The position numbers and the translations under genes are program-made. From NCBI RefSeq assembly GCF_000444135.1, contig NZ_ATDK01000322.1, forward strand, positions 1 through 42,369: a DNA stretch of 42,369 bases. Reading direction: 5' to 3'. Positions 27,013 to 36,412 of the stretch are shown piece after piece; the first letter of the stretch is position 1; the number at the start of each line of letters is the position of its first letter. This DNA is from Pseudomonas avellanae BPIC 631. GTDB lineage: Bacteria > Pseudomonadota > Gammaproteobacteria > Pseudomonadales > Pseudomonadaceae. The notes beneath the pieces are model-generated. The model was not told the DNA's origin, did not search any database, and saw only the letters and a list, made by a program, of their open reading frames with translations.

Positions 27013-28875
27013 TTATTCCTCAATCTCATTCAAGTTGCGCCCGGCCAGTGCGGCTTTTACCGTCGAATCGAGGCGTCGGGCTGCAAATGCATCGGTCACT
27101 TGCGACAGACGCTTGGTCTGCTGCTCGATGGCGTAACCATCGGTGCCTTGCATCAATTCACGTAATTCGTCCATCTGCAGATTGATGACCATGCGCTCTT
27201 CCTCATCGAGGAGGCGCTCGCCATCGGCGTGCAGCGCGCCCTGAACAGCTTCAAGCAGACGCTCGGCGTCAACCTGATGCTCACGCAGCACGCGGGCAAC
27301 CTTGTCATCACCGGCGTACGCAAAGGAATCCTTGAGCATGCGGGTGATTTCGCCATCGGTCAGGCCGTAGGACGGCTTGACCTGAATGCTCGACTCGATG
27401 CCCGAGCCCATTTCACGCGCTGAAACACTGAGCAAACCGTCAGCGTCGACCTGGAACGTGACGCGGATCTTCGCCGCACCCGCCACCATCGGCGGGATGC
27501 CACGCAATTCAAATCTAGCCAGGGAACGGCAATCGCTGACCAGCTCACGCTCGCCCTGCAGGACATGAATTTTCATGGCCGTCTGACCATCTTTGTAAGT
27601 GGTGAATTCCTGACCACGCGCTACAGGGATCGTGGTGTTACGCGGAATGACCTTTTCCATGAGCCCGCCCATGGTTTCGAGCCCCAGCGACAGCGGAATC
27701 ACGTCGAGCAACAGCAGTTCGCCGCCATCTCGCTTGTTGCCTGCCAGTGTGTCGGCCTGGATCGCAGCCCCAATGGCCACCACTTGATCCGGGTCAATCT
27801 GGGTCAGCGGCTGACGGCCGAACAATTCGGCGACGGCCTCACGCACACGCGGAACACGGGTCGAACCACCGACCATGACCACCGCTTCGACCTCTTCAAG
27901 CTCGATGCCGGTGTCGCGCACCGCACGACGGCAGGCTTTGAGGCTGCGCGCGATCATCGGCTCGATCAACGCATTGAGCGCGTCGCGAGTCAGGGTGCCG
28001 CGCCACTCGCCGTGAGCAACCTCGACGGACTCGGCGTCAGTCAGCGCCTCCTTGGCCGAGCAGGCTGCCTGTAACAGGCTGCGCTGTGCGGAAGGGTCCA
28101 GATCGGCAGACAGGCCGGCATCGGTGACGATCCAGCTGGCAATCGCATGATCGAAATCATCACCGCCCAGTGCGGTATCACCGCCAGTGGCCAGTACTTC
28201 AAAGACGCCGCCCGTCAGGCGCAGGATCGAAATATCGAAGGTCCCGCCGCCCAGGTCGTAGATGGCGATCACGCCCTCGGCTTTCTGGTCGAGACCATAG
28301 GCAACGGCCGCAGCGGTCGGCTCATTGAGCAGGCGCAGCACGTTGAGGCCGGCCAGTTTGGCGGCATCTTTGGTCGCCTGACGCTGAGAGTCATCGAAAT
28401 AGGCCGGAACGGTGATGACCGCACCGACCAGTTCGCCGCCCAGCGCCGCTTCAGCACGCTGACGTAACACCTTGAGAATGTCGGCAGACACTTCAACCGG
28501 GCTTTTCGGCCCCTGCACAGTGTCAATGAACGGCATGTGCGATTCACCGCCGACGAAGCGGTACGGCAACTGCTCGCCCAACTGCTTGACGTCGGACAAG
28601 CCACGGCCCATCAGGCGCTTGACCGACAGCACGGTGTTGAACGGGTCCTGCGAGGCTGCGGCTTTCGCCGTCAGCCCCACTTCGACGCGACCCGCGTGAT
28701 AGCGAACGGCAGACGGCAGGATAACCTGCCCTTCTGCATCGGCCAGCGGTTCGGACAGGCCGCTGCGCACTGCAGCAACCAGAGAATTGGTGGTGCCAAG
28801 GTCGATACCCACAGCCAGACGACGCTGGTGCGGTTGAGGACTCAGGCCGGGTTCGGCGATTTGCAGTAAGGCCAT
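27013..28875 (-). CDS. hscA: Hsp70-type chaperone HscA
   Basis: HscA is the specialised Hsp70 that, with HscB, releases clusters from IscU by recognising its LPPVK motif. The 620-residue protein has the ATPase signature [12 protein letters not shown], the phosphate-binding [12 protein letters not shown], the adenosine motif [14 protein letters not shown] and a C-terminal substrate-binding domain. The ATG at 28875 ([10 protein letters not shown]) fits relatives; an open frame reaches 28893. Confidence 0.97.
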   Translation of the reverse strand: MALLQIAEPGLSPQPHQRRLAVGIDLGTTNSLVAAVRSGLSEPLADAEGQVILPSAVRYHAGRVEVGLTAKAAASQDPFNTVLSVKRLMGRGLSDVKQLGEQLPYRFVGGESHMPFIDTVQGPKSPVEVSADILKVLRQRAEAALGGELVGAVITVPAYFDDSQRQATKDAAKLAGLNVLRLLNEPTAAAVAYGLDQKAEGVIAIYDLGGGTFDISILRLTGGVFEVLATGGDTALGGDDFDHAIASWIVTDAGLSADLDPSAQRSLLQAACSAKEALTDAESVEVAHGEWRGTLTRDALNALIEPMIARSLKACRRAVRDTGIELEEVEAVVMVGGSTRVPRVREAVAELFGRQPLTQIDPDQVVAIGAAIQADTLAGNKRDGGELLLLDVIPLSLGLETMGGLMEKVIPRNTTIPVARGQEFTTYKDGQTAMKIHVLQGERELVSDCRSLARFELRGIPPMVAGAAKIRVTFQVDADGLLSVSAREMGSGIESSIQVKPSYGLTDGEITRMLKDSFAYAGDDKVARVLREHQVDAERLLEAVQGALHADGERLLDEEERMVINLQMDELRELMQGTDGYAIEQQTKRLSQVTDAFAARRLDSTVKAALAGRNLNEIEE

Positions 28876-28919
28876 GCTGTTCAGAATAATCACTGGCGCG
28901 CAGCCGGAGCTGCGCGGGG

Positions 28920-29441
28920 TTAATCGTCGAGGCGCTCTTCTAGCTGGCGCACTTCGTGAGAAAGCTTGTCGAGAAACTGCATACGCCGCATCAGCTTTTC
29001 AGCGTGCTCGCGCTGTGCAGCGTCATTCCAACAGGCAGCGAAGCTCTGGTTCAGCTCGTCCTGAGCGACCTTGAGCTGACGCTTGAAGGTCGCCACACCG
29101 GCAAGATCGGCCTCGTCCTGCAGGTCCTCGAGATCTTCGCGCAATTGCATCTGCTGCAGAAGAAATTCAGGATCATGCACGGTGACCTCAAGCGGCACCT
29201 CGTTGCCATTCATCGCCAGAAGGTAACGCGCCCGTTTCGGCGGGCTCTTCAGGGTCTGATAGGCTTCGTTGAGACTGGCAGAACGCTCCAGCGCCAGACG
29301 TTGCTCACGCTCGGAAGCGTCAGCGAAGCGGTCCGGGTGGACGTTGCGCGCCAGTTCACGGTAGCGCGTTGCCAACTGGTCGAGATCAAGCTGAAACTCG
29401 GGCTTGAGTTCGAACAGGGCAAAATGACAGGGACTGCCCAC
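28920..29441 (-). CDS. hscB: J-domain co-chaperone HscB
   Basis: HscB recruits IscU to HscA and stimulates its ATPase. The J domain shows HPDRF with HPD at residues 35-37, followed by a three-helix C-terminal domain. The start is the GTG at 29441 ([14 protein letters not shown], 173 residues), the form seen in Pseudomonas; upstream in-frame sequence overlaps iscA. The ribosome-binding site is weak, which suggests translational coupling to iscA 11 bp upstream. Confidence 0.94.
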   Translation of the reverse strand: MGSPCHFALFELKPEFQLDLDQLATRYRELARNVHPDRFADASEREQRLALERSASLNEAYQTLKSPPKRARYLLAMNGNEVPLEVTVHDPEFLLQQMQLREDLEDLQDEADLAGVATFKRQLKVAQDELNQSFAACWNDAAQREHAEKLMRRMQFLDKLSHEVRQLEERLDD

Positions 29442-29452
29442 AATAAAAAGCC

Positions 29453-29776
29453 TCAGACGTTGAAGCTTTCGCCACAGCCGCACTCACCGCGCGAATTGGG
29501 GTTGTTGAACTTGAAGCCTTCGTTCAACCCTTCGCGCACGAAGTCGAGCTCGGTGCCATCCAGATAGACCAGGCTTTTCGGGTCGATGATCACCTTGACA
29601 CCGTGCAATTCAAATACGGTGTCTTCGCTGGCCGCCTCATCGACGAACTCAAGCACATAGGCGAGACCTGAACAGCCTGTGGTGCGAACACCCAGACGAA
29701 CGCCATCACCCTTGCCGCGCCCGTCAAGGGAACGGCGTACGTGGTTAGCGGCAGCTTCTGTCATGCTGATAGCCAT
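29453..29776 (-). CDS. iscA: A-type iron-sulfur carrier IscA
   Basis: IscA carries iron or clusters to apoproteins. The 107-residue protein has the three conserved cysteines Cys35 (TTGCSG), Cys99 and Cys101 (ECGCGESF). It lies between iscU and hscB. Confidence 0.96.
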   Translation of the reverse strand: MAISMTEAAANHVRRSLDGRGKGDGVRLGVRTTGCSGLAYVLEFVDEAASEDTVFELHGVKVIIDPKSLVYLDGTELDFVREGLNEGFKFNNPNSRGECGCGESFNV

Positions 29777-29818
29777 CGGAGCTCCTTACTTGTCTCTGAC
29801 TTCTTTTGGAAGACCCGC

Positions 29819-30205
29819 TTACAGCAGGCCTTTCTTCTGCTTGTAGTCGCGAACAGCCGCCTTGATGGCGTCTTCGGCGAGTACCGAGCAGTGAATCTTT
29901 ACCGGCGGCAGGGCCAGTTCTTCAGCCAGCTGAGTGTTCTTGATGGTCTCTGCTTCATCCAGAGTCTTGCCCTTCATCCACTCGGTCGCCAAGGAGCTGG
30001 AGGCAATTGCCGAGCCGCAGCCGTAGGTCTTGAACTTGGCGTCTTCAATAACGCCGTGCTCGTTGACCTTGATCTGCAGGCGCATCACGTCGCCGCACGC
30101 AGGAGCGCCGACCATGCCGGTGCCAACATCAGGGTCTTCCGCGTTCATCTTGCCGACGTTGCGCGGGTTTTCGTAGTGGTCGATGACCTTTTCGCTGTAA
30201 GCCAT
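29819..30205 (-). CDS. iscU: Iron-sulfur cluster scaffold IscU
   Basis: IscU is the scaffold on which the Isc system builds clusters. The 128-residue protein has Cys37, Asp39, Cys63 and Cys106, with His105, and the HscA-binding motif LPPVK at 99-103. It follows iscS by about 80 bp. This spacer holds no other gene. Confidence 0.97.
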   Translation of the reverse strand: MAYSEKVIDHYENPRNVGKMNAEDPDVGTGMVGAPACGDVMRLQIKVNEHGVIEDAKFKTYGCGSAIASSSLATEWMKGKTLDEAETIKNTQLAEELALPPVKIHCSVLAEDAIKAAVRDYKQKKGLL

Positions 30206-30285
30206 GATTCTGTTCCTCTCACATCAGGGGACCGCTCTGCAGGTCACGCAAGTTGCACATGACCTGTCTTGGAGGCGGCTTTAAA

Positions 30286-31500
30286 TTAGTGCGCCGCCCA
30301 CTCGATCTTGGAGATATCGACGCCGTCTTTGAACATGTCCCACAGCGGCGAAAGTGCACGCAGCCTGGTAACAGCCTCGCACACCTTCTGCGCGGCGTAA
30401 TCGATCTCTTCTTCGGTGCTGAAACGACCGAAGGTGAAGCGAATCGAGCTGTGCGCCAGTTCGTCGTTACGCCCCAGAGCGCGCAGTACATACGAAGGCT
30501 CAAGCGAGGCCGACGTACAGGCTGAACCGGACGATACCGCCAGGTCCTTGAGCGCCATGATCAGCGACTCGCCTTCGACATAGTTGAAGCTCAGGTTCAG
30601 GTTGTGCGGTACGCGGGCAATCATGCTGCCGTTGACGTAGAGCTCTTCCAGATTTTCGACCTGTTTGTAGAAGCGATCGCTCAGCGCTTTGATACGCACG
30701 CTTTCAGCGGCCATTTCCTCCTTGGCGATACGGAACGCTTCACCCATACCGACAATCTGGTGCGTCGCCAGTGTACCGGAACGCATGCCGCGCTCGTGAC
30801 CACCACCGTGCATGGCCGCTTCAAGGCGGACCCGCGGTTTGCGGCTGACATACAGCGCGCCGATGCCTTTGGGACCGTAGGTCTTGTGCGCCGAGAACGA
30901 CATCAGGTCAACCTTGAGGCTGGCCAGATCGATTTCAACCTTGCCGGTCGACTGGGCGCCGTCAACATGGAACAGCACGCCACGCGAACGGGTCAGCTCA
31001 CCAATGGCAGCGATGTCGTTGATGGTGCCGATTTCGTTGTTCACGTGCATGATCGACACCAGAATGGTGTCGTCGCGCAGTGCGGCTTCAATCATCGATG
31101 GCGTGATCAGACCGTCTTCGCCCGGCTCGATGTAGGTCACTTCAAAACCTTCACGCTCCAGTTGGCGCGTGGTGTCCAGCACAGCCTTGTGCTCGACCTT
31201 CGAAGTGATCAGGTGCTTGCCTTTGCTGGCATAGAAATGCGCAACACCCTTGATCGCCAGGTTATTGGATTCGGTGGCACCCGAAGTCCAGACGATTTCA
31301 CGAGGGTCGGCACTGACCAGATCGGCGACCTGACGACGAGCGTTCTCGACCGCCTCTTCAGCTTTCCAGCCAAAGACGTGGGAGCGCGATGCAGGGTTGC
31401 CGAAGTTTCCTTCGACCGTCAGGCATTCGATCATTTTCTGCGCGACACGCGGGTCGACCGGGGTCGTCGCGGAGTAATCGAGGTAAATCGGCAATTTCAT
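30286..31500 (-). CDS. iscS: Cysteine desulfurase IscS
   Basis: IscS removes sulfur from cysteine for cluster assembly and tRNA thiolation. The 404-residue PLP enzyme has Lys206 ([10 protein letters not shown]) for the cofactor and the persulfide Cys328 ([11 protein letters not shown]). I chose the ATG at 31500 ([14 protein letters not shown]) over an upstream in-frame codon at 31527. It follows iscR by about 45 bp. Confidence 0.97.
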   Translation of the reverse strand: MKLPIYLDYSATTPVDPRVAQKMIECLTVEGNFGNPASRSHVFGWKAEEAVENARRQVADLVSADPREIVWTSGATESNNLAIKGVAHFYASKGKHLITSKVEHKAVLDTTRQLEREGFEVTYIEPGEDGLITPSMIEAALRDDTILVSIMHVNNEIGTINDIAAIGELTRSRGVLFHVDGAQSTGKVEIDLASLKVDLMSFSAHKTYGPKGIGALYVSRKPRVRLEAAMHGGGHERGMRSGTLATHQIVGMGEAFRIAKEEMAAESVRIKALSDRFYKQVENLEELYVNGSMIARVPHNLNLSFNYVEGESLIMALKDLAVSSGSACTSASLEPSYVLRALGRNDELAHSSIRFTFGRFSTEEEIDYAAQKVCEAVTRLRALSPLWDMFKDGVDISKIEWAAH

Positions 31501-31544
31501 TGAAGCTCTCCTATCAGGCAGGCGCACCGCTCATTCATCTGCGT

Positions 31545-32036
31545 TCATTCGACGGCGGACGTTTCGATCTTACCCAGTTGCGACGTGTGGTTATGACCAC
31601 GACGCATATCCTGGCGCTGAGCGACTTCTTGTACCTCACGGCGAGTGACAAGATCCGCCAAGCTGATACCGCTTAGAAATTCGTGAATCTGCTGGCTCAG
31701 GTCGCACCACAAGTGGTGGGTCAGGCAGGTATCGCCAGCGTGGCAATCACCCAGCCCCTGACACCGCGTGGCGTCGACCGATTCGTTGACCGCGTCGACA
31801 ACCTGAGCGACCTGGATGCCTTTCATGTCACGAGACAGCTGATAACCGCCGCCCGGACCGCGAACACTGGAAACCAGGTTGCCGCGACGCAGTTTGGCGA
31901 ACAGCTGCTCGAGGTAAGACAGGGAAATACCCTGCCGCTCGGAGATGTCGGCCAGAGACACTGGCCCGTTCTGCGCATGCAACGCCAGGTCAAGCATGGC
32001 TGTCACAGCGTATCGGCCTTTAGTAGTCAGTCGCAT
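31545..32036 (-). CDS. iscR: Rrf2-family [2Fe-2S] regulator IscR
   Basis: IscR represses the isc operon when its cluster is loaded, giving feedback on cluster supply. The 163-residue protein has a winged-helix N-terminus and the ligands Cys92, Cys98, Cys104 and His107 ([16 protein letters not shown]). It heads the isc operon and has two tandem IscR-type sites upstream. Confidence 0.97.
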   Translation of the reverse strand: MRLTTKGRYAVTAMLDLALHAQNGPVSLADISERQGISLSYLEQLFAKLRRGNLVSSVRGPGGGYQLSRDMKGIQVAQVVDAVNESVDATRCQGLGDCHAGDTCLTHHLWCDLSQQIHEFLSGISLADLVTRREVQEVAQRQDMRRGHNHTSQLGKIETSAVE

Positions 32037-32076
32037 GGCGTATACCGCAGAGGTTCGGAATGAGAGCGAGTATGTT

Positions 32077-32126
32077 ATTCCCGAGCAAATCAGTCAACTA
32101 TTAGACCAAGTAAAACAGTCGGGATT
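32077..32126 (-). promoter_or_regulatory. Two tandem type 1 IscR-binding sites upstream of iscR
   Basis: On the minus strand, ATAGTTGACTGATTTGCTCG... occupies 32077-32101 and a second related site, AATCCCGACTGTTTTACTTG..., occupies 32102-32126. Both fit the E. coli type 1 consensus around the GACT core, and are exactly one 25-bp unit apart. The TTGACT in the first site may double as a -35 element, so bound IscR would block RNA polymerase. The iscR start lies about 40 bp downstream. Confidence 0.7.
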
Positions 32127-32195
32127 AGCGAAAAGTGCGGGCCGCATCATAGCAAAGCTGCAGCTCAATGGCACGCGCCACGCAGCCTGGGTACG

Positions 32196-32972
32196 CTAGC
32201 CGACGGTGTCTTCGCGAGCATCCTTGACGCAGTCGAATACCTCGTCGCGTAACTCGGGAAGGTCTTTGGCGCAATAATCGCTGCCCAGCCTGCCGAGGGC
32301 GTCGCACATGCCTTCAAGACGGCCATCGACCGCCTGCAGGTGATCCAGCATCTGGCCGATGGCACGGGCGATGGGGTCTGGCATGTCGCCACTGACACCA
32401 TAGGCATCGAAGCCGAGCTTTTCAGCCATGACCTTGCGCCTGGCTTCGGTTTCATCGTCGGACTTGATGATGATACGCCCCGGAATACCCACGGCGGTCG
32501 CGCCCGCAGGCACGGCCTTGGTCACCACGGCGTTGGAACCGATCTTGGCGCCTGCGCCCACCGTGAACGGCCCTAGCACCTTGGCACCGGCACCCACGAC
32601 CACACCGTCTTCCAGCGTGGGGTGGCGCTTGCCGGCGTTCCAGCTGGTACCGCCCAGGGTCACACCCTGATAAAGCGTCACGTCATTGCCGATTTCGGCG
32701 GTTTCGCCGATCACGATGCCCATGCCGTGATCAATGAAGAAGCGACGGCCTATGCGTGCGCCCGGATGAATCTCGATACCGGTCATCCAGCGGCCGAAGC
32801 TGGACACCACTCGCGCAAGCCATTTCCAGCCATTGCGCCACAGAACATGAGCGAAACGGTGCAGCCAGATGGCGTGCATGCCCGGGTAGCAGGTCAGGAC
32901 TTCAAAAGCGTTACGCGCCGCAGGGTCGCGATGAAATACGCTTTGAATGTCTTCTCGCAGACGCTCGAACAT
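32196..32972 (-). CDS. cysE: Serine O-acetyltransferase
   Basis: CysE makes O-acetylserine from serine and acetyl-CoA, the start of cysteine synthesis, which also feeds IscS. The 258-residue protein has an N-terminal helical domain and a left-handed beta-helix of hexapeptide repeats, with [15 protein letters not shown] and the GGTSW region. It overlaps the trmJ stop by one base and precedes iscR. Confidence 0.95.
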   Translation of the reverse strand: MFERLREDIQSVFHRDPAARNAFEVLTCYPGMHAIWLHRFAHVLWRNGWKWLARVVSSFGRWMTGIEIHPGARIGRRFFIDHGMGIVIGETAEIGNDVTLYQGVTLGGTSWNAGKRHPTLEDGVVVGAGAKVLGPFTVGAGAKIGSNAVVTKAVPAGATAVGIPGRIIIKSDDETEARRKVMAEKLGFDAYGVSGDMPDPIARAIGQMLDHLQAVDGRLEGMCDALGRLGSDYCAKDLPELRDEVFDCVKDAREDTVG

Positions 32973-33745
32973 TACTGGTCCTTCCGTTTGTAGGGTTCAC
33001 CGCGTGCGGCTTTCTGGGTTTCGGTGAGGACGCCGCGCAGAATACTCAGCTCGGAGCGCTCCACTTCACTGCGACCGAACAGCCTGCGCAGCCGTGCCAT
33101 CAGGTGCCGTGGTTTTTCCGGGTCAAGGAAGCCGATGTCCACCAGCGTGGTTTCCAGATGACCATAGAAACCTTCCATCTCATCCATCGTCGCCAGCTCG
33201 GCATTATGCGCCGACGCAGCCTTGGGCGTTTCGCCCTGACCTGCCTGCACCGAAGCCGCCAGCCAGGCCATGCGCACTTCATAGCTGAGCACTTGCACGG
33301 CAGCGGCGAGGTTGAGCGAGCTGAACGTGGGGTCCGACGGAATGTGCACATGGAAGTGACAGCGCTGCAGCTCTTCGTTGGTCAGGCCTGCGTGCTCGCG
33401 ACCAAAGACCAGCGCCACTTCAGCACCCTCCCCGGCCTGTTCGATGACCTTCTCACCGGAAGCGCGCGGATCAAGCAACGGCCACGGCAGGCTGCGATCA
33501 CGCGCACTGGTGCCCAGCACAAGGCGACAGCCGACCAACGCCTCTTCAAGCGTCGCAACCACCTGCGCGCCTTCCAGAATATCGGTGGCGCCAGACGCCC
33601 GTGCATCGGCATCGGGCGAAGGAAAGATTCGCGGATCGACCAGTACCAGACGCGCGAGCCCCATGTTTTTCATGGCGCGAGCGGCCCCGCCGATATTACC
33701 GGGATGGGTAGTGCCGACCAGGACAACACGGATGTTCTGCAACAA
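32972..33745 (-). CDS. trmJ: tRNA (cytidine/uridine-2'-O-)-methyltransferase TrmJ
   Basis: TrmJ methylates the 2'-O of residue 32 in the anticodon loop of some tRNAs. The SPOUT fold shows the N-terminal [25 protein letters not shown] and the knot segment [15 protein letters not shown]. The start is TTG at 33745: an in-frame TGA lies four codons upstream and no ATG or GTG follows before conserved sequence, so a TTG start is forced. It is divergent from suhB with a 215-bp gap. Confidence 0.94.
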   Translation of the reverse strand: MLQNIRVVLVGTTHPGNIGGAARAMKNMGLARLVLVDPRIFPSPDADARASGATDILEGAQVVATLEEALVGCRLVLGTSARDRSLPWPLLDPRASGEKVIEQAGEGAEVALVFGREHAGLTNEELQRCHFHVHIPSDPTFSSLNLAAAVQVLSYEVRMAWLAASVQAGQGETPKAASAHNAELATMDEMEGFYGHLETTLVDIGFLDPEKPRHLMARLRRLFGRSEVERSELSILRGVLTETQKAARGEPYKRKDQ

Positions 33746-33960
33746 AGCAAATGCTCACTGATGCGAATTAGGGGGGCAAATCTTACAGAAACGACTCGCC
33801 TAACGCTATGAAGCCGTAAAGCCCTGAAGATCGTGACAGCGCGCCCGAGAGGCGAAAAAACACACGCGAACCCGACAACCGTAACAACGCAAGGCTGGAA
33901 ATAATTCGAATCAGCCCATAGAATGCCCGGCTCTCTTTAACAACCTTAGGTGAATTGTCC

Positions 33961-34776
33961 ATGCAGCCCATGCTGAATATCGCGCTGCGCGCCGCCCGCA
34001 GCGCCAGCGAATTGATTTTCCGCTCCATCGAGCGCTTGGATACCATCAAGGTTGACGAAAAAGAAGCCAAAGACTACGTCACAGAGATCGACCGTGCCGC
34101 CGAGCTGAGCATCATCACCGCCCTGCGCAAGGCCTATCCGACTCACGGCATCCTTGGCGAAGAAAGCGGCATGCACGAAGGCAGCGGCGAAGGCACCGAC
34201 TACCTGTGGATCATCGACCCACTGGACGGCACCACCAACTTCGTTCGCGGCATTCCTCACTTCGCGGTCAGCATCGCCTGCAAATACCGCGGTCGCCTTG
34301 AGCAAGCCGTCATTCTTGACCCGGTTCGCCAGGAAGAATTCACCGCCAGCCGTGGTCGCGGCGCAGCCCTGAACGGTCGCCGTCTGCGCGTCAGCCAGCG
34401 CAAGAGCCTGGAAGGCGCCCTGCTAGGCACGGGCTTCCCGTTCCGTGACAACCAGATGGACAACCTCGAAAACTACCTGGGTATGTTCCGCAGCCTGGTC
34501 GGCCAGACCGCCGGCATTCGTCGTGCAGGCGCTGCCAGCCTCGACCTGGCCTATGTCGCTGCCGGCCGTTTCGATGCGTTCTGGGAGTCGGGCCTGTCCG
34601 AGTGGGACATGGCCGCAGGCGCACTGCTGATTCAGGAAGCAGGCGGCCTGGTCAGCGATTTCACCGGCGGTCACGACTTCCTTGAAAAAGGCCACATCGT
34701 CGCCGGCAACACCAAGTGCTTCAAGGCCGTTCTGACAGCCATCGCACCGCACCTGCCCGCTTCGCTCAAGCGCTAA
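33961..34776 (+). CDS. suhB: Inositol-1-monophosphatase family protein SuhB
   Basis: SuhB hydrolyses inositol monophosphate in vitro and also joins the rRNA antitermination complex in E. coli. The 271-residue protein has the metal site GEESG, the signature WIIDPLDGTTNF and WDMAAGALLIQEAGG. The ATG at 33961 follows AGGTGA; a TTG two codons earlier is unlikely. Its terminator follows directly. Confidence 0.95.
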   Translation: MQPMLNIALRAARSASELIFRSIERLDTIKVDEKEAKDYVTEIDRAAELSIITALRKAYPTHGILGEESGMHEGSGEGTDYLWIIDPLDGTTNFVRGIPHFAVSIACKYRGRLEQAVILDPVRQEEFTASRGRGAALNGRRLRVSQRKSLEGALLGTGFPFRDNQMDNLENYLGMFRSLVGQTAGIRRAGAASLDLAYVAAGRFDAFWESGLSEWDMAAGALLIQEAGGLVSDFTGGHDFLEKGHIVAGNTKCFKAVLTAIAPHLPASLKR

Positions 34777-34787
34777 GCTGCAGATGT

Positions 34788-34815
34788 AAAAAAACCGGCT
34801 TTCGCCGGTTTTTTT
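34788..34815. terminator. Bidirectional terminator between suhB and the glycine-zipper gene
   Basis: AAAAAAACCGGC-TTTC-GCCGGTTTTTTT has T- and A-tracts on both sides and sits between two convergent genes, so it can stop transcription from either side. Confidence 0.9.
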
Positions 34816-34843
34816 ATGCCTTGAAGAAGCTCAGCGGCAGGCG

Positions 34844-35383
34844 TTATTGCGCCTGACCCAATATCAGCTGACCTTCCTTGTCGACCGGAATCCGGCTGCC
34901 CGGATCGCTCGCCATACGAACCTGACCAACCTTCTCGTTCAGCTTGTACTTGACGTTGTAGCCCACTACCTTGTCGCTCACATCGTTGACGGTGGTGCAA
35001 CGGTTCTGCGTCGTGGTGTAGGTATCACGCTCCTGCATGCCTTCCTGCACCTTGTTACCTGCGTAACCGCCACCGACCGCACCCGCTACGGTTGCGAGCT
35101 TCTTGCCGTTGCCGCCGCCGACCTGGTTGCCGAGCAAACCGCCAGCAACTGCGCCGATGACGCTACCCACGATCTGGTGCTGGTCCTTGACCGGCGCCTG
35201 ATGGGTAACGGTTACGTCCTTGCAAACTTCACGGGGGGTTTTGATCTGCTGATTAATTGGCTCGACCGCCAATACGTCCGCATATTCAGGACCACCCTTG
35301 ACCAGGCTATAGGTGGCAACGGCGCCGCCAGCAGTTACCACAGCAGCACCTAACACAGCACCAACAAGCATAGACTTGTTCAC
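34844..35383 (-). CDS. Glycine-zipper 2TM-domain protein (probable envelope protein)
   Basis: The 179-residue protein has an uncleaved or cleaved hydrophobic N-terminus (about 5-28) and a glycine-zipper stretch (71-112: IVGSVIGAVAGGLLGNQVGG, then VAGAVGGGYAGNKV) typical of outer-membrane-associated proteins such as SlyB and OsmB relatives. Cysteines 54 and about 129 could form a disulfide. It stands alone between two terminators. Ribosome-binding site AGGAGG lies upstream of the ATG. Function unknown. Confidence 0.8.
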   Translation of the reverse strand: MNKSMLVGAVLGAAVVTAGGAVATYSLVKGGPEYADVLAVEPINQQIKTPREVCKDVTVTHQAPVKDQHQIVGSVIGAVAGGLLGNQVGGGNGKKLATVAGAVGGGYAGNKVQEGMQERDTYTTTQNRCTTVNDVSDKVVGYNVKYKLNEKVGQVRMASDPGSRIPVDKEGQLILGQAQ

Positions 35384-35442
35384 TTGAACCTCCTGACCAA
35401 TCGAAACGCAGCATGACTGCGCAATGCCTAGCCTTGGAGCAT

Positions 35443-35479
35443 AAAAAAAGGCGCGAGTTCAGCACTCGCGCCTTTTTTA
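35443..35479. terminator. Terminator of the yajC-secD-secF unit
   Basis: AAAAAAAGGCGCGAGT and ACTCGCGCCTTTTTTT are inverted copies with a 5-base loop. It begins about 13 bp past the secF stop and has T-runs on both strands. Confidence 0.9.
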
Positions 35480-35491
35480 TGATGGCCGGAC

Positions 35492-36403
35492 CTACGGGAG
35501 GTCGTCAGCCTTCTCGACAACCACCGGCGGGATCAGATCCTCGGTGGTCAGGTTCAGCCAGATCAGCACCACGTTGGCGATGTAGATAGACGAGTAGGTA
35601 CCCGCCAGCACACCGATGAACAACGCAATGGAGAAGCCTTCCAGGCTGTCGCCGCCGAACGCCCACAACGCAGAGATCGCCAACAGGGTCGAAACCGAGG
35701 TGGCAACGGTGCGTAGCAGTGTCTGCGTGGTGGAGATGTTGATGTTCTCGATCAGCGAAGCCTTGCGCAGCAGGCGGAAGTTTTCGCGAACCCGGTCGAA
35801 GACCACGATGGTGTCGTTCAGCGAGTAACCGATGATCGCCAGCACCGCCGCCAATACCGTCAGGTCGAAGGTAATCTGGAAGAACGACAGGATACCCATC
35901 GTCACGACCACGTCGTGGATCAGCGAGATGATCGCGCCGACGGCAAACTTCCACTGGAAGCGGAACGCCAGGTAAATCAGAACGCCGCCCAGCGCCATCA
36001 GCATGCCGAGGCCACCCTGATCACGCAGCTCTTCGCCGACCTGCGGGCCGACGAACTCGACACGCTTGACCACCGCCGGGTTATCGGCACCGGCCTTGCG
36101 CAACGCTTCAGCGACCTGAGTGCCCAATTGCGGGTCTTCACCCGGCATGCGCACCAGCAAGTCAGTCGTTGCGCCAAAGCTCTGCACAACAGCTTCGTGA
36201 TAACCGGCCGAAACCAGCTCCTGACGAACCTTGCCCAGATCGGCTGGACGCTCGTAGGTCAGCTCGATGAGCGTACCGCCGGTGAAGTCCAGACCAAAGT
36301 TGAGCCCTTTATGGAACCAGCTGAACAACGCCAGTGCGGTAAGGAGCATCGTGATGGCGAACGCAACATTGCGAACGCCCATGAAGTTGATGGTACGTAA
36401 CAT
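35492..36403 (-). CDS. secF: Protein translocase subunit SecF
   Basis: SecF with SecD uses the proton-motive force to pull proteins through SecYEG on the periplasmic side. The 303-residue protein has six transmembrane helices (first at about 13-31) and the family segments GLDFTGGT and GYSLNDTIVVFDRVRENF. It begins 9 bp after secD. Confidence 0.96.
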   Translation of the reverse strand: MLRTINFMGVRNVAFAITMLLTALALFSWFHKGLNFGLDFTGGTLIELTYERPADLGKVRQELVSAGYHEAVVQSFGATTDLLVRMPGEDPQLGTQVAEALRKAGADNPAVVKRVEFVGPQVGEELRDQGGLGMLMALGGVLIYLAFRFQWKFAVGAIISLIHDVVVTMGILSFFQITFDLTVLAAVLAIIGYSLNDTIVVFDRVRENFRLLRKASLIENINISTTQTLLRTVATSVSTLLAISALWAFGGDSLEGFSIALFIGVLAGTYSSIYIANVVLIWLNLTTEDLIPPVVVEKADDLP

Positions 36404-36412
36404 GGCAGCCCC

